In this document: one piece after another, positions 1-7,514 of the stretch | Numbering within the stretch: the first letter of the stretch is position 1 | Layout: every line of letters begins with the position of its first letter | NCBI GenBank assembly: GCA_051305935.1 | Contig: JBPPMG010000016.1 | Location: forward strand, 1 to 9,183 | Reading direction: 5' to 3' | DNA length: 9,183 nucleotides | Origin: JACPDH01 sp051305935 | Lineage (GTDB): Bacteria; Acidobacteriota; Thermoanaerobaculia; Gp7-AA8 | The notes under the pieces: model-generated | Seen by the model: the letters and a program-made list of their open reading frames with translations, nothing else | Databases searched by the model: none | Told to the model about the DNA's origin: nothing | Made by a program: the position numbers and the translations under genes

Positions 1-3000
1 GGCTCAGACAGAGTGTCGAGTAGCCGGCGCGCTCGAGATGCCCCACGAGCTGGTCGCGAAACGCGACATCGTCCTCGACGATCAGGACGGTAGGGTGCAC
101 GCCGCCCTCGCCGCCGGCGACGATCTCCTGCGTTTCGAAGTGGTGCGCCACGATCTCGACGGGCAGCACGACGCGAAACACGCTTCCCTCCCCAGGCGAG
201 GACGCAACGTCGACGATCCCCCCCTGGATCTCGACGAGCTTGCGGACGATCGCGAGGCCCAACCCGGTCCCTCCCGGCATCACCGATCCTTCGTCCGTCT
301 GCCGGAACTCCTCGAAGATCAGCTGCTGCAGCTCGGGCTGAATACCGACGCCGTGGTCGCTCACCGTGATCTTCACGCTGTCGACTCCGAGAGGTGACGC
401 GTCCGCATCGAGCCTCACCGCGTCGACATCGACTCGTCCCTCGTCGGGAGAGAACTTGATCGCGTTCGAGACGAGGTTGTAGAGGATCTGACGCACCTTC
501 GGCCCGTCCACGTAGACGACCGGCACGTCGTCCGCAACATTCGCGACGACGTTGATGCCCTTCCGCGACGCCATCCCGACGAGCACGCTGCGCACGCTCG
601 ATATCAGCTCGACGAGCAGGATCGGCTCGGCGTGGACTTCCATCCGGCCCGCCTCGATCTTCGAGAGGTCGAGCAGGTTGTTGATCAGGTTCAGCAGGTG
701 GTGGCCGCTGTCGAGAATGTTCCGAAGAAACCCAAGCTCACGTCCCGCGACACGCGGGGCGAGGCGCTCGTTGAGGATCTCCGAGAAGCCGATGATCGAA
801 TTGAGCGGCGTCCGCAGTTCGTGGCTCATCGTCGCGAGAAATCGGCTCTTCGTCCTGCTCGCCTCCACGCTTCGCTCGTTGGCGGCCTGCAGCTCCCGCG
901 CATGCTTCTCCAGGCGGGTGGAGTAGTCCTTGAGCTCTTCCGTTCGCTCGTCGACGATCGCCTGCAGTTCGCGGTTGCGGCGTTCGACCTGTCGTGTGCG
1001 CAGCCGGGTGAAGACGATCACGAGAAGGCCGAGCAGGACGAGTCCGAGCATCCGAGCCCAGAGCGTCATCCACCAGGCGGGCAGGACGACGAAGCGCAGT
1101 TGCGCCGGATCGGCGCTCCACGCTCCTTCCCGGTTCCTCGCCCGCACCCGGAACGTGTAGCTTCCCGCGTCGAGGTTCGTGTACTCCTTGAAGGGCACCG
1201 GGGTCTCTGGCGACCAGTCGGCATCGAAGCCGACGAGCTGGTACTGGTAGCGCACGTCGCGCTCGTCGTTGAACGCCGGCCCGCGAAAGTGGACGACGAC
1301 GCGATTCTCGCTCCATGGAAGCTCGAACGAGTCGCGAAGCCAGTCACCTCCGTCGGCCGCGCTCGCTGCCGTGAACGGCGCCACGAGAACGCGCGCTCCC
1401 CCTCCTACGACCACCCGATCGACCATCGCCGTCGGCGGCGGCGCCATCGAAGGTGCCTCTTCGCCTAACCGGTAGAGAGTGAGCCCATGGCTGAAGCCCA
1501 TCCAGATGCTCCCCCGCGCGTCGAAGGCGAGCGCGGAGTTCATCAGCACTTCGTTACCGGCGAGCCCGCTCTGCTTCGTCAGATGCCGAACTACCCGCCC
1601 TCCCCGCTGCCTCGGGTCGAACTCGAAGATCCCGTTGGACGTGCCGAGCCAGAGGTTCCCGTCGCCCCCTTCGACGATCGCCGCCACGGTGTCGGACGTC
1701 AGCCCTGCCTCGACTCCGTAGCTAACGAAACGGTCGGCAGACGGATCGAAGCGCGCGAGTCCGCCGCCGGACGTCCCTGCCCAGATCGTGCCGCTCGACG
1801 AAACGAACACCTCGTTGACGGCCTTGCTCTCGAGCCCCTGCTGCACGGAGTAGTTCCGGAACCGCCGTCCGTCCCATACGTCGATCCCGCTCGTCGCGGT
1901 CGCCATCCAGATCCGCCCGTCGCGATCCTCTGCGAGGCAGTAAACGATGTTGCTCGACACTCCCTCGGCCATCGTGAAGCGCTGCACCTCGGGCTTCGGA
2001 CCACTGAGATCAAGCCTCGCGGCACCGCCCGACGTACCGAGCCATAGGTAGCCTTTCGAGTCCTCGATGACGTCGTCCACAAAGCTGTCGGGAAGACCGT
2101 CAGCCTCGGTGAACACGCGCTCGACTCTCCCCCCGCGAATCCTCGCGAGCCCCGCGCGCATGCCAGCCCAGATCGAGCCGTCCCTCGACCGCACGAGGTC
2201 CCACACGCCGTTCGACGGAAGTCCTTCGGCCGTCGTGAGATTCGTGATTTCCCACGGCATGTCCCGCCGGCTTGTGGCACGGAGCCGCGAGATTCCTTCC
2301 GTCGTGCCGACCCAGATGTCTCCCGACGCATCGGGAATCACCGAGTGCACGGTGCTCGAAACGAGCCCGTCTCGATCGCCGAAATTCAGGTAGCTCTCGG
2401 TGAGAAGTTTCGCGAGCCCGTTGTTCAGTCCGATCCAGAGCGTGCGCTCGCGGTCCTCGAAGAGGGAGTAGACGCCGTTCACGTTGAGGCCGTTCCTGCG
2501 CCCGATCCAGCGGCACGCATCCATCGCCGGCACGTCGCAGATCGCGACTCCGCCATCTACTGTGCCGACCACGAGCTCACCACGGGAGTTGACCATCAGC
2601 GCGTAGACGTCCGAGCCCGGGAGCGCCTCGCCTTTCAGGTATTGCGTGTAGTCGGTGCCGTCGAAACGCACGACGCCACTGCCGCGCGTTCCGAAATAGA
2701 GGTTTCCCTCACGATCTTCGGCGATTGCCCGCACTGCGCTGCGCGGAAGTCCCTGCCCGGCGGCGTAAATGCGCACCTGCGAGATCGAGCCGTCGGATCG
2801 CGGCGAAAAGCGAACCACGTCCCCTTCCCGCGTTCCGATCCAGAGGTCACCCTTGGAATCGGAGAAAAGCGAATAGAAAAAGCCGGCGGGCAATCCGTCA
2901 CGTCCGCTGAAACTGCGCATCGACTTGCCGTCGAAGACGGTGACGGTGCCCTCTTGCGTCGCAAACCACACGTGCCCGTAGACATCAATCGCCGAGGACC

Positions 3001-3409
3001 AGACGGGGCCTATGCCGAGGCCGTCGGCATCCGTGTAGGCACGCACGGTCTTTCCGTCGTACAACGCCACGCCCGAATTCGTCCCGAACCAGAGGTTCCC
3101 CTCCGGCGTCTCGACGATGGTGCGCACCAGCGGATCGGGAAGACCGTCGCGGAGCCCGATCGTATTGAAGGTGTGGCCATCGAATCGAGTCACGCCGTGC
3201 GTCGTGCCGAACCACATCACGCCGCGGCGGTCCTGGTAGATGCTCCAGACCTGTGACGCGGCCAGACCGTCGTCGATCGAGTAGTTGCGGATGTGAAAGC
3301 TCTGCGCGATAAGCGGCGCGGCAGCCGCGAGAAGCACGAACACCGCAATGACTGCCAGCGCAATGCGCGGCGATCCCCGTCCCTTCGCCCTTCCTGCCGC
3401 CTCGATCAT
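1..3409 (-). CDS. Hybrid sensor histidine kinase with 14-repeat two-component propeller sensor (3' end beyond window)
   Basis: The frame is open from ATG at 3409 to the left edge (1136 complete codons, no stop), so the C-terminus is missing. I translated it by eye. Residues 16-35 are hydrophobic after a basic n-region and end in PLIA-QS, like a signal peptide or anchor. Residues ~46-648 hold 14 repeats of the Reg_prop type (GL..V..I.ED..G.LW.GT..G..RFD), enough for two seven-bladed propellers. A Y_Y_Y domain spans ~695-775, a membrane helix ~781-803 and a coiled coil ~805-850. HisKA follows with MSHELRTPLNSIIGF and phospho-acceptor His863. HATPase_c has an N-box (N978, N982), DHGVGI from D1018 and a GTGLGLAI box near 1045. 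A receiver domain begins with VLIVEDD (D1113, D1114); its phospho-accepting Asp lies outside the window. The expected role is periplasmic ligand sensing with intramolecular phosphorelay, as in the HTCS-like kinases of Bacteroidota. The ligand is unknown. A GAGAGGGAC purine stretch precedes the ATG. Confidence 0.93.
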   Translation of the reverse strand, partial: MIEAAGRAKGRGSPRIALAVIAVFVLLAAAAPLIAQSFHIRNYSIDDGLAASQVWSIYQDRRGVMWFGTTHGVTRFDGHTFNTIGLRDGLPDPLVRTIVETPEGNLWFGTNSGVALYDGKTVRAYTDADGLGIGPVWSSAIDVYGHVWFATQEGTVTVFDGKSMRSFSGRDGLPAGFFYSLFSDSKGDLWIGTREGDVVRFSPRSDGSISQVRIYAAGQGLPRSAVRAIAEDREGNLYFGTRGSGVVRFDGTDYTQYLKGEALPGSDVYALMVNSRGELVVGTVDGGVAICDVPAMDACRWIGRRNGLNVNGVYSLFEDRERTLWIGLNNGLAKLLTESYLNFGDRDGLVSSTVHSVIPDASGDIWVGTTEGISRLRATSRRDMPWEITNLTTAEGLPSNGVWDLVRSRDGSIWAGMRAGLARIRGGRVERVFTEADGLPDSFVDDVIEDSKGYLWLGTSGGAARLDLSGPKPEVQRFTMAEGVSSNIVYCLAEDRDGRIWMATATSGIDVWDGRRFRNYSVQQGLESKAVNEVFVSSSGTIWAGTSGGGLARFDPSADRFVSYGVEAGLTSDTVAAIVEGGDGNLWLGTSNGIFEFDPRQRGGRVVRHLTKQSGLAGNEVLMNSALAFDARGSIWMGFSHGLTLYRLGEEAPSMAPPPTAMVDRVVVGGGARVLVAPFTAASAADGGDWLRDSFELPWSENRVVVHFRGPAFNDERDVRYQYQLVGFDADWSPETPVPFKEYTNLDAGSYTFRVRARNREGAWSADPAQLRFVVLPAWWMTLWARMLGLVLLGLLVIVFTRLRTRQVERRNRELQAIVDERTEELKDYSTRLEKHARELQAANERSVEASRTKSRFLATMSHELRTPLNSIIGFSEILNERLAPRVAGRELGFLRNILDSGHHLLNLINNLLDLSKIEAGRMEVHAEPILLVELISSVRSVLVGMASRKGINVVANVADDVPVVYVDGPKVRQILYNLVSNAIKFSPDEGRVDVDAVRLDADASPLGVDSVKITVSDHGVGIQPELQQLIFEEFRQTDEGSVMPGGTGLGLAIVRKLVEIQGGIVDVASSPGEGSVFRVVLPVEIVAHHFETQEIVAGGEGGVHPTVLIVEDDVAFRDQLVGHLERAGYSTLCLS

Positions 3410-3450
3410 GCCCGTCCCTCTCGAAACGCCGCTCGCAACCGGAGAGAGTA

Positions 3451-3456
3451 AGTATA
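3451..3456 (-). promoter_or_regulatory. Candidate -10 hexamer for the sensor kinase gene
   Basis: TATACT on the minus strand lies 41 nt upstream of the kinase ATG at 3409. It stands out as an AT-rich hexamer in a GC-rich gap. No convincing -35 is visible about 17 bp upstream, where the GGCGA repeat array begins. It is a weak call based on -10 similarity and position only. Confidence 0.3.
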
Positions 3457-3475
3457 TCGGGAGGAGGCGGCGGGT

Positions 3476-3538
3476 GGCGAAGGGCGAGAAGGCGACGGGC
3501 GAGAGGCGATGAGGCGAGAGGCGAGAGGCGAGAGGCGA
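3476..3538 (+). repeat. GGCGA tandem array, 7/8-nt period, nine units
   Basis: GGCGA starts at 3476, 3483, 3491, 3498, 3505, 3513, 3520, 3527 and 3534, giving spacings of 7 or 8 nt. From 3511 to 3538 there are four perfect GAGGCGA heptamers, with a fifth at 3503-3509. The array lies just upstream of the kinase gene, and the same unit reappears inverted at 3748-3790. It is non-coding on either strand as far as I can judge. Confidence 0.9.
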
Positions 3539-3586
3539 TGAGCAGGCTGCTCGTTGCGCTGCGGAGATGGAAAGGGAAGATTGTCG

Positions 3587-3677
3587 AATGGAGAATATCG
3601 AGGAACTGGAAAGCGAGACAGGACGTCGCGATCGCGCTCTTTCTTCATTCCTCATTCTTCATTCGACATTCTCCATT
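3587..3677. repeat. 15-nt inverted repeat with heptamer-periodic right side
   Basis: The left arm 3587-3601 (AATGGAGAATATCGA) and the right arm 3663-3677 are reverse complements with one mismatch in 15, separated by 61 nt. Between and through the right arm the sequence runs in 7-nt steps: TTCATTC 3644, CTCATTC 3651, TTCATTC 3658, GACATTC 3665, TCCATTT 3672. This inner inverted pair is nested inside the outer GGCGA pair (3476-3538 and 3748-3790). With that outer pair it accounts for most of the 364-bp gap at 3410-3773, in which I see no gene. The remaining stretches (3539-3586 and 3678-3747) show nothing I can name. Confidence 0.8.
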
Positions 3678-3747
3678 TCGGTTTCGTCGCAGGTACTGAA
3701 TCCGCGGGCTAGAACGAGAGTGCTGCAGACGATTCCTCGTCGGCCCC

Positions 3748-3790
3748 TCGCCTTTCGCCCCTCGCCTCGTCGCCTATCGCTTCGTCGCCT
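3748..3790 (-). repeat. Inverted GGCGA array overlapping the 3' end of the acyltransferase gene
   Basis: On the plus strand TCGCC (complement GGCGA) starts at 3748, 3755, 3762, 3770 and 3785, with a degenerate TCGCT at 3777. Spacings are 7 or 8 nt. It is the same unit as at 3476-3538 in the opposite orientation. The array includes the stop codon (3774-3776) and final codons of the upstream acyltransferase gene, so it could also form the distal stem of a large RNA hairpin after that gene. No T-tract is visible to support an intrinsic terminator. Confidence 0.8.
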
Positions 3791-5192
3791 GATCATCCGC
3801 GACGCTCCGCTCACGCCATCCTCTCGCCTCGACCTCGTCGAACCGCAGAGCGGAGTTGGCGTAGTACTCGAGAAGCGTGAGCTCCTGTTGCGACCAGCGC
3901 CACTTGCCGTCGCGCTCCTCGACGAGATGACGCAGCTCGAGCACGAGCCGGGCCTCGGTCCAGACCTCGGAGCCGGAGCCTTCGCGCGCCATCCAGACTC
4001 GATCGACGAACCTCGACGCGCGTGCGTCGTTGATTTCTGTGACCAGCGTGGGCTCGTCGATCCACTCGTCGGGCGAGTGCCGCGCGAACACGGACGCGAC
4101 CAAGGCGACGGGAGTCAGCGGGTAGGCGTCCGAGATCCGGCGCATGATCGTTCGCCCCAGCTCGGCGAGATGCGACTTCCGCGCGTCGAAATCGTCTGCA
4201 AGGATCTCCGGATGGTCGCGAACGAAGTCGTCGAGCTTCACCGGCTTGCCAAAGGAGACCATCGCATAGCCGTAGCGCTTGAAGCGGCCGCGAAGGCTCC
4301 GCCAGAAGCTGAAGAACAGGTAGTCCACCGAGCTCGATAGTTTCTCCCGGCGTGAGCGGCGATCCTCGACTCCCACCAGTTCCTCGCTGAGGTTGCGATC
4401 CTCGAGGACACGGTCGTAGCTGACCGCAGTCGGCACGAAGTAGAGCGGGGCAGTGAATCGCGGGTCGCGCTTCGAGAGCACGAGATAGTCGAGCATCCCG
4501 AGCTTCGGCTTCTGGAAGGCGCCGTCGCGGGAGAGGCCACCCTCGAGGAAGACGCCCTGCGTCACGCCGCTGCGCGTAATCGTCGCGACGAACTGCGAGA
4601 GGACGGTGTGGTAGAGCGGCTCGCGGAAACGGCGCCGTATGAAGTAGCCGCCGAACCACTTGAAGAGGTGGTTCAGCGGCCAGACGCGCGCCCACTCGCC
4701 CACGGCGTACGAGAGCGAGATGAACTTGAAGAGCATGTGCGCGACGAGCACGTAGTCGACGTTGGATCGATGATTGATCATGTAGACGACGACGGCGTCG
4801 GGCTCGATCTCGCGGTTGAGGCGCTCGATGTGCTCGCGGTCCACGACGACCCAGTAGAAGAGATAGAGGAATGCTCGTGCGATCGGCCCGCCGAGCCGGT
4901 AGTACGCGAGCAGATTGAACTTCGGCATGATCTCGAAGAGGTAGATGCGCGCCTGGCGCTCCGCCGCCTCGACCGAGACCTTGTGGTCGTGCGCGTATTT
5001 CTTCACCGCGTCGACGACCTTCGGGCTGCCGAATACGTCGAGACGAATCTCCGAGTGCTTGTGCCGCATCTTGTAGCGGTTGATGCGCAGCTTGCGCGTG
5101 CGGACGAGATCGCGCGCGTGCCGGTTGAGGAACGCCGTGAGCAGCACGGCGAGAACGATCAGCGCTGCCGCCGCGATCAGGTAGGTCGTCAT
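3774..5192 (-). CDS. Membrane-anchored PlsB-type glycerol-3-phosphate acyltransferase, short form
   Basis: This predicted 472-residue enzyme would transfer a fatty acyl group to the sn-1 position of glycerol-3-phosphate, the first step of phospholipid synthesis at the inner membrane. All four acyltransferase blocks are visible: NHRSNVDYVL (His141 and Asp146 of HX4D), GGYFIRR at ~181-187, EGGLSRDG at ~217-224 and FVPTAVSYDRV at ~252-262. These resemble the PlsB/GPAT/DHAPAT branch more than PlsC. Residues ~2-22 form one hydrophobic helix, so the catalytic domain is probably anchored. At 472 residues it is much shorter than E. coli PlsB (about 800). I chose ATG 5192 because the hydrophobic helix begins there; the frame stays open to 5303, but that extension is encoded by a repeat element. 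No Shine-Dalgarno sequence is evident. The last codons are repeat-derived. Function on glycerol-3-phosphate rather than dihydroxyacetone phosphate is inferred. Confidence 0.88.
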   Translation of the reverse strand: MTTYLIAAAALIVLAVLLTAFLNRHARDLVRTRKLRINRYKMRHKHSEIRLDVFGSPKVVDAVKKYAHDHKVSVEAAERQARIYLFEIMPKFNLLAYYRLGGPIARAFLYLFYWVVVDREHIERLNREIEPDAVVVYMINHRSNVDYVLVAHMLFKFISLSYAVGEWARVWPLNHLFKWFGGYFIRRRFREPLYHTVLSQFVATITRSGVTQGVFLEGGLSRDGAFQKPKLGMLDYLVLSKRDPRFTAPLYFVPTAVSYDRVLEDRNLSEELVGVEDRRSRREKLSSSVDYLFFSFWRSLRGRFKRYGYAMVSFGKPVKLDDFVRDHPEILADDFDARKSHLAELGRTIMRRISDAYPLTPVALVASVFARHSPDEWIDEPTLVTEINDARASRFVDRVWMAREGSGSEVWTEARLVLELRHLVEERDGKWRWSQQELTLLEYYANSALRFDEVEARGWRERSVADDQATKR

Positions 5193-5255
5193 GAGCGTTG
5201 GACGTGGGAAGGATAGCGCAACGGAGGGGTGATCGCAGGGCGACACGCACGCCCC

Positions 5256-5371
5256 ATGTGGCGCGGACACTCCTGCCTGCGCGTCGCCGAAGGCGACCTG
5301 CAAATGACGGCTTCGTGCGTCAGAAGCGCGGCGCTTCGCGCCGCGCGCAGGCAGGAGTGCCTACGCCACGT
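5256..5371. repeat. Structured inverted-repeat element (REP/MITE-like)
   Basis: Arms 5256-5283 and 5344-5371 are reverse complements at 24 of 28 positions, including a perfect 16-nt core (CACTCCTGCCTGCGCG at 5268-5283 and its complement at 5344-5359). Inside are two smaller hairpins: GTCGCC-GAA-GGCGAC at 5283-5297 and a perfect 9-bp stem with TTC loop at 5326-5346, which competes with the right arm. The element fills most of the 229-bp spacer between the transketolase stop and the acyltransferase start. There is no T-tract, so it is a poor intrinsic terminator. Its compact GC-rich form resembles REP/BIME or small MITE elements; no transposase is present in the window. Confidence 0.75.
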
Positions 5372-5421
5372 ACAAGCCCGTGGCGGCGCGGCTCTCACGC
5401 TCGCAGTTCAGTCTCCTTTCT

Positions 5422-7464
5422 TCACTTCCGCCACCATGCGGCGACCTTCTTCGCGACCCTGGCTGGAGTAAGCCGGTACTCTTCCGCCAACCGTTCCGCC
5501 GGCGCTGAGGCGCCGAAGGTGTCGATGCCGATGACGAGGCCCTTGTGGCTGACGTACTTCCACCAGCCGTCGGTTCTCCCCGCTTCGATCGCGACGAGCT
5601 TGTCGCGATCGCCGAGGATCGCGTCGCGGTACTCCAGCGGCTGGCGGTCGAAAAGCTCGAGCGACGGTGCCGACACGACACGTGCGCTGATGCCCTTCTC
5701 TTTCAGTTCCGCCGCGGTTTGCACAGCGAGAGGGAGCTCCGATCCCGTGGCCATCAGCGTCAGGTCGCCCGTCTCATATCCGCTGACGACGTACGCCCCC
5801 TTCCAGACGTTTTCCATGTCGAAACCGTCGGCCGCCTTGACCGGCTCGAGCTTCTGGCGCGTGAATACGAGGACGGTCGGTCCCTCGGCCTTCGCGACGG
5901 CCCACGCCCAGGCCATGCCGACCTCGTAGTCGGTGCCCGGGCGGAAGAGGGTGATGTCGGGGATGCCGCGGATTGCCCAGAGATGCTCGACCGGCTGATG
6001 CGTCGGCCCGTCCTCCCCGAGAAAGATCGAATCGTGCGTGTAGACGAAGATCGACGGGATCTTCATGAGCGACGCAAGGCGAACCGGCGCGCGCATGTAG
6101 TCGACGAACTGCATGAACGTCGCGCCGTAGGCGCGCCACGAGCCGTAGAGAGTCATCCCGTTGACGATCGCTCCCATCGCGTGCTCGCGGATGCCGAAGT
6201 GGAGGTTGCGGCCCGCGAACACCTCGAGCCCGGGCGCGCCGCCTTCGGCGTGTTCGTGCGCGCGCTCGATGCTGCCCGCGCCTTTGATCAGCGTGTTCGT
6301 CGAGGGCGCGAGATCGGCCGAACCGCCGACGACGAACGGCGCGAGCTCCGCGATCTTCTGAATGGCCTGTCCCGAGATCGCACGCGTCGCGGCCCCCTTC
6401 TCGTTCCTCGCAGCGGCGACGACCTGGGCCGCGAAGTCGGCGGGAACCTCGTGCTTCCAGTAGCGCGCATACTCCGCGGCGAGCTCCGGGTTCGCGGCGC
6501 GCCACGCCTTCATCCCCTTCTCCCACTTCCTGCGCGAGCGAGCGAGCTTGCCGACTTTGCGCGCAAATTCCTCGCGCACGCCGTCGGGAACGTAAAACGC
6601 CGGCTCCGCGGGCCAGCCGTAGACCTTCTTCGTCTCGATCGTCTCCTGCGGCCCGAGCGGCGCGCCGTGGACTTCGTGCGTCCCTTTCATGTGCGGGCTG
6701 CCGAAGCCGATCACAGTTCGCGCGATGATGAGTGACGGCTTGCCCGTGATTCTCTGAGCCTTCCTGACCGCCTTCCGCACCTGGTCACGATCGTGGCCGT
6801 CGATCGTCTGCACGTGCCAGTCGCACGCCTTGAATCGCTTCTCTACGTCCTCCGAAAACGCGAGGCGCGTGGCGCCTTCGATCGAGATCCGATTGTCGTC
6901 GTAGACGTAGATCATGTTGCCGAGCCCCAGGTGTCCGGCGATCGACGCAGCCTCCGCGGAGATCCCCTCCATGAGATCGCCATCCGAGCAGATCGCGTAG
7001 ACGAAGTTGTCGACCGGGGCGAAGTCGCCCTTGTTGAATCGAGCCGCCATCATCTTCGAGGCGAGCGCCATGCCGACTCCGTTCGCGAAGCCCTGCCCAA
7101 GCGGTCCCGTCGTGACTTCGATGCCTGACGCGTGACCGTACTCCGGATGGCCGGCGGTCTTTGATCCCCACTGGCGAAAGCTCTGGAGTTGCTCGATCGT
7201 CATGTCTTCGTAGCCGGAGAGATGGAGCAGCGAGTAAAGAAGCATCGACGCGTGCCCCGCGGACAGGACGAATCGGTCACGATTCTGCCAACCGGGCGCT
7301 TTCGGGTCGTGCCGGAGGAACTCGGTCCAGACGACGTAGGCAACGTCGGCGAGCCCCATCGGGGCCCCGGGATGTCCGGACTTCGCCTTCTCGACGCCGT
7401 CGATCGAAAGGACGCGGATCGTGTCTACGCAGAGTTGCTCGAGGTTCTCCACCTGGCTGGTCAT
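5422..7464 (-). CDS. tkt: Transketolase
   Basis: This 680-residue enzyme moves two-carbon ketol units between sugar phosphates in the non-oxidative pentose phosphate pathway, using thiamine diphosphate and a divalent metal in the cytoplasm. Family hallmarks appear in order: SGHPGAPMG (His31), SAGHAS (His71), GPLGQG at 120-125, the cofactor/metal motif from GDLMEG (162-167) to DDNRISIEG (Asn191), EVHGAPLG at 264-271, SADLAPSTNT from 381, IREHAMG with the catalytic Glu427, and THDSIFLGEDGPTHQPVEH at 476-494. The length matches full transketolases, and both halves are present, unlike split forms. ATG 7464 is preceded by AGGAGG with a 4-nt spacer, a near-ideal ribosome binding site. A TATAAT hexamer lies 24 nt upstream of the start. 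It is divergent from the DUF2378-like gene. The long gap before the acyltransferase gene argues against tight coupling to it. I see no missing key residue. Confidence 0.98.
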   Translation of the reverse strand: MTSQVENLEQLCVDTIRVLSIDGVEKAKSGHPGAPMGLADVAYVVWTEFLRHDPKAPGWQNRDRFVLSAGHASMLLYSLLHLSGYEDMTIEQLQSFRQWGSKTAGHPEYGHASGIEVTTGPLGQGFANGVGMALASKMMAARFNKGDFAPVDNFVYAICSDGDLMEGISAEAASIAGHLGLGNMIYVYDDNRISIEGATRLAFSEDVEKRFKACDWHVQTIDGHDRDQVRKAVRKAQRITGKPSLIIARTVIGFGSPHMKGTHEVHGAPLGPQETIETKKVYGWPAEPAFYVPDGVREEFARKVGKLARSRRKWEKGMKAWRAANPELAAEYARYWKHEVPADFAAQVVAAARNEKGAATRAISGQAIQKIAELAPFVVGGSADLAPSTNTLIKGAGSIERAHEHAEGGAPGLEVFAGRNLHFGIREHAMGAIVNGMTLYGSWRAYGATFMQFVDYMRAPVRLASLMKIPSIFVYTHDSIFLGEDGPTHQPVEHLWAIRGIPDITLFRPGTDYEVGMAWAWAVAKAEGPTVLVFTRQKLEPVKAADGFDMENVWKGAYVVSGYETGDLTLMATGSELPLAVQTAAELKEKGISARVVSAPSLELFDRQPLEYRDAILGDRDKLVAIEAGRTDGWWKYVSHKGLVIGIDTFGASAPAERLAEEYRLTPARVAKKVAAWWRK

Positions 7465-7487
7465 CGCTCCTCCTGAAATGGCTTCGC

Positions 7488-7495
7488 ATTATACT
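7488..7495. promoter_or_regulatory. Overlapping, near-symmetric divergent -10 elements
   Basis: The 8-nt sequence ATTATACT reads TATAAT on the minus strand (7493 to 7488, perfect consensus) and TATACT on the plus strand (7490-7495, five of six). It sits in the 50-bp gap between divergent tkt (start 7464) and the DUF2378-like gene (start 7515). Standard spacing would put initiation near 7481 for tkt and 7502 for the other gene, leaving leaders of roughly 17 and 13 nt. No good -35 was seen on either side. The placement relative to both starts supports a shared bidirectional promoter; this is inference from sequence. Confidence 0.6.
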
Positions 7496-7514
7496 CAGCC
7501 GAACAAGTCCAACG

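Noticed and set aside
632..1468. 278-codon plus-strand open frame
   Set aside because: It lies antisense to the kinase Y_Y_Y and HisKA regions. Its translation is Arg/Glu/Asp-rich with no recognisable domain, while the minus strand reads clear motifs. It is a high-GC shadow frame.
2345..3256. 303-codon plus-strand open frame
   Set aside because: Antisense to the propeller repeats. The apparent regularity reflects the periodic repeats on the other strand, and no domain is recognised.
3410..3773. CRISPR array in the repeat-rich gap
   Set aside because: The repeats are 7/8-nt periodic and contiguous, with no unique spacers of uniform length and no cas genes nearby.
5193..5303. N-terminal extension of the acyltransferase by 37 codons to an ATG at 5303
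   Set aside because: The extension is encoded by the inverted-repeat element and would place non-hydrophobic sequence before the membrane helix that starts right at ATG 5192.
5326..5346. 9-bp GC-rich hairpin considered as the tkt terminator
   Set aside because: No run of T follows on the minus strand, and the hairpin is better explained as part of the surrounding palindromic element.
5189..5398. 69-codon minus-strand frame (GTG start) whose stop overlaps the acyltransferase ATG as ATGA
   Set aside because: The overlap looks like translational coupling, but the frame is largely a translation of the palindromic element (RRHSCLR and RRQECPRH come from opposite arms). The AAGGAG after the tkt stop is about 14 nt from the GTG, too far for a good ribosome site.
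5545..6735. 396-codon plus-strand open frame
   Set aside because: Antisense to the unmistakable transketolase. Its charged, low-complexity composition is typical of a shadow frame in GC-rich DNA.
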